Position numbers and translations under genes: made by a program. This document shows positions 1 to 6,903 of a stretch of 16,641 nucleotides of DNA, piece by piece. Source of the stretch: Hadesarchaea archaeon (lineage in GTDB: Archaea > Hadarchaeota > Hadarchaeia > Hadarchaeales > Hadarchaeaceae). The notes under the pieces are model-generated. The model searched no databases. It saw only the letters and a program-made list of their open reading frames with translations, and had not been told where the DNA came from. Location: NCBI GenBank assembly GCA_029880065.1, contig JAOUPD010000014.1:1-16641 (forward strand), read 5' to 3'. Position 1 is the first letter of the stretch. Each line of letters starts with the position of its first letter.

Positions 1-640
1 TGTTGAAGCTCTGTGAGTTGCCAATTATCGTGTTGCCGATAACGGTGTTGTTGTTATCTGAGGAGTACAAGGAGATGCCATCGACTCCGTTACTCTGACA
101 GATGTTTCCGATGATCGCATTATTGTTAGAGTCCCACAAGCAGATGCCGTCATTGCCGTTCCCCTGAACTGTGTTTCCGCTTATCGTGTTGTTGCTCGAA
201 CCGGACAAGTAGATACCAAAGGAGGTATTCCCCTGAACTGTGTTTCCGCTCACCGTGTTGTTGTTCGGGGAGATCAAGGAGATGCCGTGGGTGCTGTTCC
301 CTTGGCAGGTGTTGCCCGTGACCGTGTTGTTGTTGCTCGAGCCGAACAATTCGATGCCATCTTGGATGTTTCCTTGGCAGGTGTTGCCCGTGACCGTGTT
401 GTTGCTCGAACCGGACAAGTAGATACCATTGATGCCGTTTCCCTGACTGATATTGCCAGTGACCGTGTTGTTGTTCGAGGAGTTCAAGAAGATGCCGTAC
501 TCAACATTTCCCTGACTGGTATTGCCAGTGACCGTGTTGTTGCCCGAGTGGTACAAGAAGATGCCGTGGTCGCCGTTTCCCTGACTGGTATTGCCCGTGA
601 TTGTGTTGTTGCTTGAGTAGTACAAGAGGATGCCGTCACC
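1..640 (-). repeat. Tandem ~70-nt coding repeats (NosD beta-helix units)
   Basis: About nine units of 69-75 nt follow one another inside the surface-protein gene. Each carries a near-identical core read on the minus strand as AACAACACGGTCAC(T/G)GGCAA, followed by a variable part. The period equals one turn of a right-handed beta-helix (23-25 residues). The strong DNA-level similarity between units suggests recent duplication or slippage. Confidence 0.8.
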
Positions 641-1330
641 ATTATATACGTTCTCCACCCAGCAGCCGACAATCTTAGAATTCTCCACGCTGTAGAAGTA
701 AATGCCGTACATAGTGCCAGAGGTCTGGTTCACATTGTTCCCGTCGATACGCAAGTTTTGAATCAACAGGTTGACTTTACTCGAGGCGTAGATGACGCGC
801 ATGTCGGCGTTCTTGTTGTCCTTTATCCTGAGCACCGTCGAGGCTCCAGCTCCTATCAGAGCCACATTCGATTTGCTGATGATGATGTTGTCGGACAAGA
901 CGTAAGTCCCCTCCCTGAGGTAGATTGAACCCCCGATGGCTGACAGGTTGTCTATGGCCGCGTTGATATCAACCTGGTCGCCGGTACCGTCGCAGACGAA
1001 ATCCGCGTTCTCGTTGTCTATTGAGTTGTACGCCGCCACGACGAAACTCGCGAAGCCGTAACCGCGCTGCCCTTCGGGTCCAGTTTGTCCTTGCGCTCCT
1101 GCTGCTCCTGCTGGTCCCTGTGTCCCTGCTGGCCCCTGAGGTCCCGTCGCCCCCGTGGCTCCAGTCAGCCCTTGAAGCCCTTGCTCTCCTTGAAGCCCCT
1201 GTGGTCCTGGAGGCCCTTGAGGCCCCTGGATGATGATTGCCGAAACTCCCGCGCCAGCCGCGATTATGGAAATGATTAAAGCGATAACAGCGACTTCGGA
1301 AATCGGGACGATTGCCCGTTTTTCTTTCAT
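1..1330 (-). CDS. Membrane-anchored collagen-like / NosD-type beta-helix surface protein (3' end outside window)
   Basis: I translated this frame by hand. It runs open from the ATG at 1330 to the left edge, giving 443 codons and no stop. Residues 1-12 are short and basic, and 13-34 form one hydrophobic segment (signal anchor). Residues 36-89 are 18 uninterrupted Gly-X-Y triplets starting GPQGPPGPQGLQ. After a short link comes a stretch of the type ADFVCDGTGDQVDINAAID, usual at the start of archaeal pectate-lyase-like beta-helix proteins. From about residue 215 there are repeated 23-25-residue units of the form GI-x-L...NNTVTGNT, the NosD/right-handed beta-helix repeat. An SD (GGAGG) lies just before the ATG. 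The protein is probably displayed outside the cell on a collagen-like stalk, with the beta-helix binding or cutting polysaccharide. The ligand is unknown and no catalytic residues can be assigned. Confidence 0.85.
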   Translation of the reverse strand, partial: MKEKRAIVPISEVAVIALIISIIAAGAGVSAIIIQGPQGPPGPQGLQGEQGLQGLTGATGATGPQGPAGTQGPAGAAGAQGQTGPEGQRGYGFASFVVAAYNSIDNENADFVCDGTGDQVDINAAIDNLSAIGGSIYLREGTYVLSDNIIISKSNVALIGAGASTVLRIKDNKNADMRVIYASSKVNLLIQNLRIDGNNVNQTSGTMYGIYFYSVENSKIVGCWVENVYNGDGILLYYSSNNTITGNTSQGNGDHGIFLYHSGNNTVTGNTSQGNVEYGIFLNSSNNNTVTGNISQGNGINGIYLSGSSNNTVTGNTCQGNIQDGIELFGSSNNNTVTGNTCQGNSTHGISLISPNNNTVSGNTVQGNTSFGIYLSGSSNNTISGNTVQGNGNDGICLWDSNNNAIIGNICQSNGVDGISLYSSDNNNTVIGNTIIGNSQSFN

Positions 1331-1618
1331 TTTCCTCCAACACTCCTTTCGTTATTTTCCGCAAAGGTACGTAAAAAACTAGGATAAGCCCATAATAAAT
1401 TTTTCCTTTTTAGCATGCATTTGTATACTTTTTAGAAATATTTTCAGTATAACCTAGAAAATTTTCAATAATTTAGAAAAAACCAAATAGATATTTTCAG
1501 ACAGTAGTTCTAGACAATGAATTTTCTTCTCATCTGAGTTGCTTGATTTTGCACCGATACGTGAAAAACTCGGAAATTTTCATAATAACTTTTTTTACAC
1601 GAAATCACTCGATCAGAA
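1331..1618. other. AT-rich intergenic region with imperfect direct repeat
   Basis: No gene is seen in these 288 nt. The part next to 1330 should hold the promoter of the surface-protein gene. A minus-strand TATA-like AAAAATTTATT lies at about 1393-1403, which would place transcription start near 1370. Two imperfect copies of a roughly 36-nt element, ACGT(A/G)AAAAACT...CATAATAA(A/C)TTTTT, lie at 1369-1404 and 1559-1596. Their role is unknown. Confidence 0.45.
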
Positions 1619-2167
1619 TTATTTTTTGTAATATTCCTCCAGCCAGTTGACTTTGCCTGGCTTAAGCGGAATCTTACCAGCCAGCGCGTCCAGGAATAGT
1701 TTAACAGCAGAGCTGGGCTTTAGTTTCGTGGTGTCGATTTCGTAAACTCTGTTCATACCATGAATCTTGACCGCTTCCCACAAAATTATATCCAGCGCCT
1801 CCGCCTCCACATTTTCGCGGGTTTTAGTCTTTGAGTACTTGCGGGCTCGAAGGCGTCGCTCGAGAATCCTCGGTCGGGTGCGGAGGACCACAACGTGGGT
1901 GAGGTACCTTTTCGGTATCAGGTGGGCAAGCAGCCCCTCTACGATGACCGGGCCGTGAGAAGATTGAATCGCGCGGACAAACTCCTTCCGCATTTTTGGG
2001 AGATTGGCTATCTTCGTGCCATCGACGTCGAGCCTGTAAATCCTCTTCTTTTTGATCAATGCGTTGAGATCTATAACTTGAGCGCCGAGTTTTTTCGCGA
2101 GCGCCCGGGCAAAAATCGACTTCCCCGTTCCAGGAGTGCCGCTAACCGCGATTACCATCCGCGCCAT
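1619..2167 (-). CDS. Archaeal adenylate kinase, AK6/Fap7 family
   Basis: A P-loop nucleotide kinase of 182 residues. It has a Walker A motif, GTPGTGKS, at residues 10-17. Later comes an Arg-rich lid, RRLRARKYSKTKTRENVEAE, at about 104-123, and the C-terminus has the G-K-x-x-W-L-E-E signature of the archaeal/eukaryotic AK6 (Fap7) group. Members transfer phosphate between ATP and AMP, and in eukaryotes and archaea they also help small-subunit ribosome maturation with uS11. Length is normal for the family. The ATG overlaps the purA stop by one base (TAATG), with GGAG eight bases upstream, so the two genes are co-transcribed and coupled. M4 is a possible alternative start but lacks that spacing. 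The pairing with purA makes sense because both act at AMP. Confidence 0.92.
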   Translation of the reverse strand: MARMVIAVSGTPGTGKSIFARALAKKLGAQVIDLNALIKKKRIYRLDVDGTKIANLPKMRKEFVRAIQSSHGPVIVEGLLAHLIPKRYLTHVVVLRTRPRILERRLRARKYSKTKTRENVEAEALDIILWEAVKIHGMNRVYEIDTTKLKPSSAVKLFLDALAGKIPLKPGKVNWLEEYYKK

Positions 2168-3180
2168 TAGAGTTTCTCCGAGCGGAGGTCGATGATGTTT
2201 TTGATGTCCTTGCCAGTCGAGACCAAGGTGACCGGTACCTTGAGTTCACCTTCGATGTGTTCGATAAACTCTTTTGCATTCGCGGGGAGCTGCCCGTAAC
2301 TTTTAATTCCTGAGCTTCCCTTGAAAAGCCGGTCGAGGCAAGTTATCGTGAGCTGGGTGGCACCGTTTATCATCACCGAGCGCTTTGCCAGATCGAAGTC
2401 GAACGCCCCGATGCGCCTCCGCCGTCCGGTGACCGTGCCGTACTCGACTATGCCCAATCGCTCAGCTTCCTCCATGGCCATCTCGGTCGGAAAAGGCCCT
2501 TCACCAACCCGGCTCACGTATGCTTTGAAGATGAGCATGACATCGTCCACTTTAGTCGGGCCCACACCGACATCGGCCGCAAGCGTGCACGCCGATGTGT
2601 CCTTGCTTGTGACATAGGGATAGGTGCCGTGAATCAACGAAAGACCAAAGCCCTGCGATCCCTCAATGAGCACGAGTTCGTTCTTTCCTAAAGAGTCGTT
2701 AACTTCTTGGGGGACATCAGTGAGAAAGCGTTCGAGTTCGGGAATGTCCTTGGCTAGCTTTGCGACGCGGTTCACTCTTGCCACATTTGCGGGGCCGCAG
2801 CCCGTTCCCGTAGTGCCTATCTTGCCCTTTAGGTGAGCTGAGGATCGATCCTGCTCGATGTGTGAGGACTCGATGACTGTGCAGCGCTGGTCCACGCCAA
2901 CTCTATCGCCCGAATCAGTCAGCTTAACCTCTTTCAGCACAATCTCGGGGTTTATGAGCACCCCGGGCCCGATGAGCAAGCGTGCCCCTTTGTAAACGAA
3001 TCCACATGGAAGCTGGCGTAGTCCAAATTTATTATCCAGCGAATATACCGTGTGGCCGGCGTTTGGGCCCACTCCCGCCCGTGCGATGATTTTCGGCTTG
3101 TCATTGAGCGCTAGATACGCGACTACCTTTCCCTTTCCTTCGTCGCCCCAAAATCCTCCCGCAACAATCATGCACGGCAA
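2167..3180 (-). CDS. purA: Adenylosuccinate synthetase, short archaeal form
   Basis: PurA joins IMP and aspartate using GTP to form adenylosuccinate, the first committed step to AMP. The 337-residue length matches the compact archaeal form rather than the roughly 430-residue bacterial enzyme. Visible motifs are GDEGKGK at 12-18 with the catalytic Asp13, NAGHT at 40-44 with the catalytic His43, the IMP-binding loop GTTGTGCGP in the middle, EGSQGFGL, and the arginine-rich TVTGRRRRIGAFD near residue 255. The start is a TTG preceded by GGGGTGAG at suitable spacing. An in-frame ATG three codons later would give almost the same protein. It is the first gene of a two-gene operon with the AK6-type kinase, driven by a TATA box at 3223-3230. 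Confidence 0.95.
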   Translation of the reverse strand: MPCMIVAGGFWGDEGKGKVVAYLALNDKPKIIARAGVGPNAGHTVYSLDNKFGLRQLPCGFVYKGARLLIGPGVLINPEIVLKEVKLTDSGDRVGVDQRCTVIESSHIEQDRSSAHLKGKIGTTGTGCGPANVARVNRVAKLAKDIPELERFLTDVPQEVNDSLGKNELVLIEGSQGFGLSLIHGTYPYVTSKDTSACTLAADVGVGPTKVDDVMLIFKAYVSRVGEGPFPTEMAMEEAERLGIVEYGTVTGRRRRIGAFDFDLAKRSVMINGATQLTITCLDRLFKGSSGIKSYGQLPANAKEFIEHIEGELKVPVTLVSTGKDIKNIIDLRSEKL

Positions 3181-3222
3181 CTTCTCACCCCTTCGTTATT
3201 ATGAGGCACTCGCTTAAATTTT

Positions 3223-3230
3223 TATTTAAA
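3223..3230 (-). promoter_or_regulatory. TATA box for purA-adenylate kinase operon
   Basis: On the minus strand this reads TTTAAATA. Its centre lies about 45 nt before the TTG of purA, which predicts transcription start near 3200 and a leader of roughly 20 nt containing the SD GGGGTGAG. Inferred from consensus and distance only. Confidence 0.6.
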
Positions 3231-3384
3231 CTCGCCTATATGAAGTGTATAAGAAAAAACGTCACGTGATTTTGACCCAATCATGATCAGCGTGAGCGCA
3301 CGTACAAAAATTTCCAAATAATGAGGAGCCACTAAAAACTCTATTTTCACCAAATCCACCAATTTAAAAGCCCATTTGAGGAAA

Positions 3385-3394
3385 GATTTAAATA
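3385..3394 (+). promoter_or_regulatory. BRE/TATA promoter of histone gene
   Basis: GATTTAAATA is preceded directly by the purine-rich GAGGAAA, a good BRE plus TATA pair. It predicts transcription start near 3417 and a leader of about 40 nt carrying the strong SD GAGGAGG at 3443-3449. The rest of the 276-nt gap from purA contains a palindrome, TCACGTGA, at 3262-3269 and another TATA-like site near 3245. No gene is seen there. Confidence 0.65.
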
Positions 3395-3456
3395 CTGCCT
3401 AAATAAAGGGAAAATTTGCCCCATAAGTGGCTTGAAATAATCGAGGAGGCGGATAA

Positions 3457-3663
3457 ATGGTTGAATTGCCTGTTGCGGCGATAGATCGTATCATACGAAA
3501 ATCGGGCGCCAGACGGGTGAGTGAGAGCGCAGCCGTCGCATTAGCCGAGGTTCTTGAAGAGCGCGCCATCACAATTTCGAACGAAGCAGCTAAACTCGCG
3601 GAGCATGCTGGACGAAGAACCGTTCGAGATGTAGACATACGATTGGCCGCAAAAAGAATATAG
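3457..3663 (+). CDS. Archaeal histone
   Basis: A 68-residue single histone fold that reads almost in parallel with HMfB. The N-terminus ELPVAAIDRIIRKSGA matches helix 1, VSESAAVALAEVLEE opens helix 2, and HAGRRTVRDVDIRLA covers the second L-loop and helix 3. Arg11 and the RRT motif near 53-55 are the usual minor-groove DNA contacts. It forms dimers that wrap and compact DNA. The protein ends directly after helix 3, so it has no tail. Translation starts at ATG with the SD GAGGAGG seven bases upstream, and the promoter is strong, as expected for an abundant chromatin protein. It heads an apparent operon with a TBP-lobe-like gene and an aminopeptidase. Confidence 0.96.
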   Translation: MVELPVAAIDRIIRKSGARRVSESAAVALAEVLEERAITISNEAAKLAEHAGRRTVRDVDIRLAAKRI

Positions 3664-3682
3664 CTAAATTTTAAATTCTCCC

Positions 3683-3703
3683 CACCCCAATGATTTTGGG
3701 GTG
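3683..3703 (+). promoter_or_regulatory. Hairpin masking the ribosome binding site of the next gene
   Basis: An 8-bp perfect stem, CACCCCAA / TTGGGGTG, with loop TGATT, lies between the histone stop and the next start. The right arm contains GGGGTG, the only SD-like sequence before the TTG at 3707. No U-run follows, so it looks less like a terminator than like a structure that limits translation of the downstream gene or protects the 3' end of a histone mRNA. Confidence 0.5.
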
Positions 3704-3706
3704 TGA

Positions 3707-4024
3707 TTGAGCGAAGCCGAGCCGCGCGTAAGCGAGATGCCGCGCCTATATAATCTCTTCGACATACCAAAGCTCATGTCGGTGAGAACAGCTACAATGC
3801 TTCGCTCAAAAGTTGATTTCAGAGAAATTCTCAAGCGCATCCCCCGTGCGCGTAAGATAAAAACATCGAACAAGGAGATCGTGAAATTCGAACTCAGTCG
3901 GGGCATTTATCTCCTCCTTTTCCCTTCGTACTATGTCGAGGTTCACGCTCCCGATGAAGGAAGAGTTCGTGAGGTCTTGCTAGCATTCAGGGACGAGCTT
4001 TTCAAAAACGGGCTGATCAAATAG
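3707..4024 (+). CDS. Small protein resembling one lobe of TATA-binding protein
   Basis: A 105-residue protein not recognised as a named family. From about residue 24 its order of elements follows one half of archaeal TBP: a strand, the helix VDFREILKRIPRA, a strand EIVKFEL, the strand IYLLLFPSYYVEVHAP in the position of the TBP stretch LLIFSSGKxVxTGAK, then a long helix ending ELFKNGLI, like TBP's ELxKxGL. TBP has two such lobes and this has one. The DNA-intercalating phenylalanines and the SSGK turn are not kept, so TATA binding in the usual way is doubtful. The TTG start is chosen because GGGGTG precedes it; an ATG at 3737 would give 95 residues. It lies 43 nt after the histone and 11 nt before the aminopeptidase, probably in one transcript. 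The fold assignment is inferred. Confidence 0.75.
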   Translation: MSEAEPRVSEMPRLYNLFDIPKLMSVRTATMLRSKVDFREILKRIPRARKIKTSNKEIVKFELSRGIYLLLFPSYYVEVHAPDEGRVREVLLAFRDELFKNGLIK

Positions 4025-4035
4025 CTGGTTATAGC

Positions 4036-4983
4036 ATGCGCGAGTTGTTAAAAGGTGCACGAATTGCAGTCAAGACCTGCATGGGTGTCAAGCGGGGAGA
4101 AAGTGTCCTCGTGGTCACGGATCCGCCTAAGCTGAAGATTGCAGAAGCCCTCCTAAGGGCTGCTCGCGCGGTTGGAGCTGAAGCCACGCTCATCTGTATG
4201 CAAACGCTCAGTAGACACGGCGAAGAACCTCCCGAAGTCGTCGCGAGCGCGATGCGCGTCGCTGATGTCGTGCTCGCACCAACAACTTATTCACTCACTC
4301 ACACACAAGCGCGACATCAAGCCTGCAGAGCCGGTGCCAGAATCGCCACCATGCCCATGATAACTGAGAATATGATGCGGCGAGGCGCGATGCTCGCCAA
4401 CTATCGCGAGGTCAACAGGCGGACGAAAAAGATGGCCGCGCTCTTGAGTAGAGCTTCCGAGGTTGAGGTCAATTCGCTTGCTGGGACGGAACTCAGCCTC
4501 AGCCTTAAGGGGCGAGAAGCTCACTCCGATACAGGCATTTTTCATCGACCGGGTGATTTTGGAAACTTGCCAGCCGGTGAGGCATTCATCGCGCCCATCG
4601 AGGGAACCGCAGAAGGACGGGCGGTTGTAGGTGGAAGCATGGTGGGCTTTCCCCGCGAGACGGTCGAGATAATTATCAAAAAAGGAATGGCTTCCAAGAT
4701 CTCGGGTGCTCACGCCGCCAAGCTGAAAAAGCTGCTGAAAGCGGTGGGACCTAAGGCCTACAATTTAGCTGAATTAGGCGTGGGCACAAATCCAAAGGCT
4801 CGGCTAATCGGCAACATGGTCGAGGATGAAAAGGTACTTGGGACCTGCCATATAGCGCTCGGCGATAATTCAACTTTTGGGGGGCGAGTCAGGGCGGGTG
4901 TCCACATCGATGGCATCATACTGCGCCCGACGGTCAAGTTGGATGAAAAAATTATGATAAGACGAGGACGGCTCATGGTTTAA
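4036..4983 (+). CDS. M29-like aminopeptidase (leucyl aminopeptidase, AmpS/aminopeptidase T type)
   Basis: A 315-residue protein that reads as the shorter archaeal branch of the thermophilic metallo-aminopeptidase family (peptidase M29). Members are dimeric two-metal enzymes that release N-terminal residues from peptides. The signature blocks are in order: TTYSLTHTQAR at 83-93, NLPAGEAF at 177-184, AELGVGTNPKARLIGNM at about 245-261, HIALGDNSTFGG at 272-283 and HIDG at 290-293. Likely metal ligands are Glu182, Glu246, His272, His290 and Asp292, by analogy with M29. It is shorter than typical M29 enzymes (about 410 residues), chiefly in the N-terminal half. No strong SD precedes the ATG, and translation may depend on coupling to the gene 11 nt upstream. 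The peptide substrate is unknown. Confidence 0.85.
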   Translation: MRELLKGARIAVKTCMGVKRGESVLVVTDPPKLKIAEALLRAARAVGAEATLICMQTLSRHGEEPPEVVASAMRVADVVLAPTTYSLTHTQARHQACRAGARIATMPMITENMMRRGAMLANYREVNRRTKKMAALLSRASEVEVNSLAGTELSLSLKGREAHSDTGIFHRPGDFGNLPAGEAFIAPIEGTAEGRAVVGGSMVGFPRETVEIIIKKGMASKISGAHAAKLKKLLKAVGPKAYNLAELGVGTNPKARLIGNMVEDEKVLGTCHIALGDNSTFGGRVRAGVHIDGIILRPTVKLDEKIMIRRGRLMV

Positions 4984-5077
4984 ATCCTCGTGTATCCTTG
5001 AGAATTTATGCGATTCAACAGAAAAAAATTTACCCGGATGGATTATACTTTGTTCTAAAGCCTAAACTTCTACAACA

Positions 5078-5086
5078 TTTTTAAAT
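5078..5086 (+). promoter_or_regulatory. TATA box for PRPP synthetase gene
   Basis: TTTTTAAAT lies in the 133-nt gap after the aminopeptidase. Its centre is about 35 nt before the TTG start, so the leader would be very short (around 8 nt) and the SD GAGGGGT at 5107-5113 would sit close to the transcript end. Nothing else is seen in the gap. Confidence 0.5.
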
Positions 5087-5116
5087 CGATGTGCTAAAAG
5101 CTACGCGAGGGGTAAT

Positions 5117-5983
5117 TTGATAGTCATCGCCGGGTCTGCATCATCCAAGCTCGCGGCGAGGGTTGCAAAGCAGCTCAAGTGCCCACTTGTAAAGCCCGAG
5201 TTGAAGCACTCCCCCCACGGCGAAACTTACGTACACATCGACACCAAGTTGAAAGGCGCGCATGCTATCGTCGTACAGTCGACCCCTTATCCCCAGAATG
5301 ACAATTTGATGGAGCTTTTTTTCTTACTAGGCGCTGCAAAAGATTCGGGCGCTAGACACGTCACTGCAGTTGTGCCATACCTTGCTTACGCACGGCAAAG
5401 CAAGCGCTACAAGCAGGGAGAAGCGATAAGTGCACAAACAATTTGCAAACTCATAGGGCATGAAGCAGATGAACTATTTGTTGTAGACATTCATGATGTT
5501 AAAATAATGAAAAACTTCTTGATTCCGGCTCGTGACCTTACTGCCGCACCCCTTCTCGGGCAGTACTTCTCTCGCCTTAATTTGAAGCGTCCTCTAATTT
5601 TAGGGCCTGATCAAAAAGCTTTTGAGTGTGCAAGTCGCGCAGCAGTAGAGCTTGGGGTAGAATCAGACTATCTAACGAAGAAGAGAGTTACCCCAACCAA
5701 GGTGATTACACAAACCAAATCGCTTGACGTTGCAGGGCGTGATGTGGTGATAATTGACGACATTATCAGCACGGGCGGCACTATCATCGAAGCTACCAAA
5801 TCTCTTAAGCAATGTCGTGCACGCAGAATTTATGCGGCCTGTACGCATGCTGTACTCGTTGGCAATGCGCTGAAAAAACTCACCGCCGCGGGCGTGACAA
5901 AGGTTATAGCCACGGATACGATTGAGACTCAGGTGAGCGTTGCCTCGGTCGCGCCAGTCATTGCCGAGGCTATTCGAAAATGA
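5117..5983 (+). CDS. prs: Ribose-phosphate pyrophosphokinase (PRPP synthetase)
   Basis: It makes PRPP from ribose 5-phosphate and ATP, for purine, pyrimidine, histidine and other pathways. At 288 residues it matches the short archaeal enzymes, not the roughly 315-residue bacterial ones. Motifs seen are an ATP/metal loop PYLAYARQSKRYKQGE at 87-102, DIH at 124-126, GPDQKA at 163-168, and the PRPP loop VVIIDDIISTGGT at 210-222. In the first motif Ser95 stands where archaeal and bacterial enzymes normally have Asp (ARQD-K/R), a small deviation. The start is TTG with GAGGGG a few bases upstream; the next methionine would remove the first strand. It lies 53 nt before the transketolase pair, which supplies its substrate. 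Confidence 0.94.
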   Translation: MIVIAGSASSKLAARVAKQLKCPLVKPELKHSPHGETYVHIDTKLKGAHAIVVQSTPYPQNDNLMELFFLLGAAKDSGARHVTAVVPYLAYARQSKRYKQGEAISAQTICKLIGHEADELFVVDIHDVKIMKNFLIPARDLTAAPLLGQYFSRLNLKRPLILGPDQKAFECASRAAVELGVESDYLTKKRVTPTKVITQTKSLDVAGRDVVIIDDIISTGGTIIEATKSLKQCRARRIYAACTHAVLVGNALKKLTAAGVTKVIATDTIETQVSVASVAPVIAEAIRK

Positions 5984-5997
5984 GAGGAATAGAAAAA

Positions 5998-6006
5998 GTT
6001 TAATTT
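5998..6006 (+). promoter_or_regulatory. Possible TATA box for pentose-phosphate operon
   Basis: GTTTAATTT in the 53-nt gap before the transketolase N gene, with predicted start near 6028. Transcription may also read through from prs. Weak consensus. Confidence 0.35.
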
Positions 6007-6036
6007 CGACTAACTAATTTACTAGGGGTTTAAAAA

Positions 6037-6903
6037 ATGGCACCGTTCGGCGGAAAAACAGCGCCGCATGATGAAGACTTGATAAAGAAGCTAGATGCAA
6101 TAGCTCTTTCCCTTAGGAGTGATTCTCTCATCATGACGACGAAGGCTTGTTCAGGGCATATAGGCGGATCCCTTTCCGCCGCCGACATCGTGGCGGCTTT
6201 ATATTTTCATCACCTTAGGCATGACCCCAAAAATCCAGATTGGGAAGATAGGGGTCGGTTCATATTGTCTAAGGGTCATGCTTGTCCGGTAATTTATGCA
6301 GCATTGGCAAAGGCAGGGTATTTCTCAAGAGAAGAGCTGTGGGCGCTGAGGAAAATCGGAAGCATCCTTCAAGGGCATCCTGACATGAGAAGAACACCGG
6401 GTATAGAAACATCTACTGGAACTCTCGGCCAAGGATTATCCATAGGCGAAGGAATGGCCTTAGCGGCTAGGTTAGACGGGAAATCGTATCGAGTGTACGT
6501 CTTGCTCGGCGATGGAGAACTCGATGAAGGGCAAGTTTGGGAAGCGGCGATGTCGGCATCACACTACCGGATAGACAACTTGACCGCGATAGTGGATCTC
6601 AACTCTCACCAGTTGAGCGGGTGCACCGATAAGATCATGTCGCTCAGACCTGTAGCCGATAAATGGCGGGCATTCGGTTGGCACGTAATCGAGATCGATG
6701 GCCACCAGATGAAGCAAATCCTCGACTCGCTCGACGAAGCGGAAAGGATAAAAGACAAGCCTACTGTGATCATCGCTCACACGAACAAAGGCAAAGGTGT
6801 TTCATTCATCGAAAAATCTTTCGCCGAGGGGCACTCCGAATATCACGGGATCCCCTTGACCGAATCGGAACTAGCTCAAGCTTTGGAGGAATTACATGAG
6901 TGA
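6037..6903 (+). CDS. tktA: Transketolase N-terminal (TPP-binding) subunit
   Basis: First half of a split transketolase, which moves two-carbon units between ketose and aldose phosphates. This 288-residue subunit carries the diphosphate-binding side of thiamine diphosphate: GHIGGSLS at 40-47, SKGHA at 78-82, GHP at 113-115, STGTLGQGLS at about 126-135, and the GDG...N cofactor motif with GDGELDEG at 158-165 and Asn189. The bacterial single-chain enzyme is about 660 residues, and the two genes here together give 609. The ATG is preceded by AGGGGT eight to nine bases upstream. Its last 8 nt overlap the C subunit gene. The split form is common in archaea and in some anaerobic bacteria. Confidence 0.95.
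   Translation: MAPFGGKTAPHDEDLIKKLDAIALSLRSDSLIMTTKACSGHIGGSLSAADIVAALYFHHLRHDPKNPDWEDRGRFILSKGHACPVIYAALAKAGYFSREELWALRKIGSILQGHPDMRRTPGIETSTGTLGQGLSIGEGMALAARLDGKSYRVYVLLGDGELDEGQVWEAAMSASHYRIDNLTAIVDLNSHQLSGCTDKIMSLRPVADKWRAFGWHVIEIDGHQMKQILDSLDEAERIKDKPTVIIAHTNKGKGVSFIEKSFAEGHSEYHGIPLTESELAQALEELHE

Noticed and set aside
1..640. Possible CRISPR array because of regular repeats
   Set aside because: Repeats are coding, imperfect, and have no unique spacers of constant length; the period equals a protein repeat.
240..672. Several short repetitive open frames on both strands
   Set aside because: They are by-products of the 70-nt repeats of the beta-helix gene in other frames.
969..1364. Minus-strand open frame of 131 codons rich in Arg/Ser/Gly
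   Set aside because: It is an out-of-frame shadow of the Gly-X-Y stretch; the real frame starts at the ATG at 1330 with its own SD.
3262..3287. Palindromes TCACGTGA and ATCATGAT as a purine operator
   Set aside because: Not close to a TATA box in a way that fits a known archaeal regulator, and short palindromes like these occur by chance.
3399..3770. Minus-strand open frame of 123 codons opposite the histone
   Set aside because: Antisense to a clear histone gene, with no SD and no protein-like pattern.
4291..4713. Minus-strand open frame of 140 codons
   Set aside because: Fully inside the aminopeptidase gene on the other strand; no family features.
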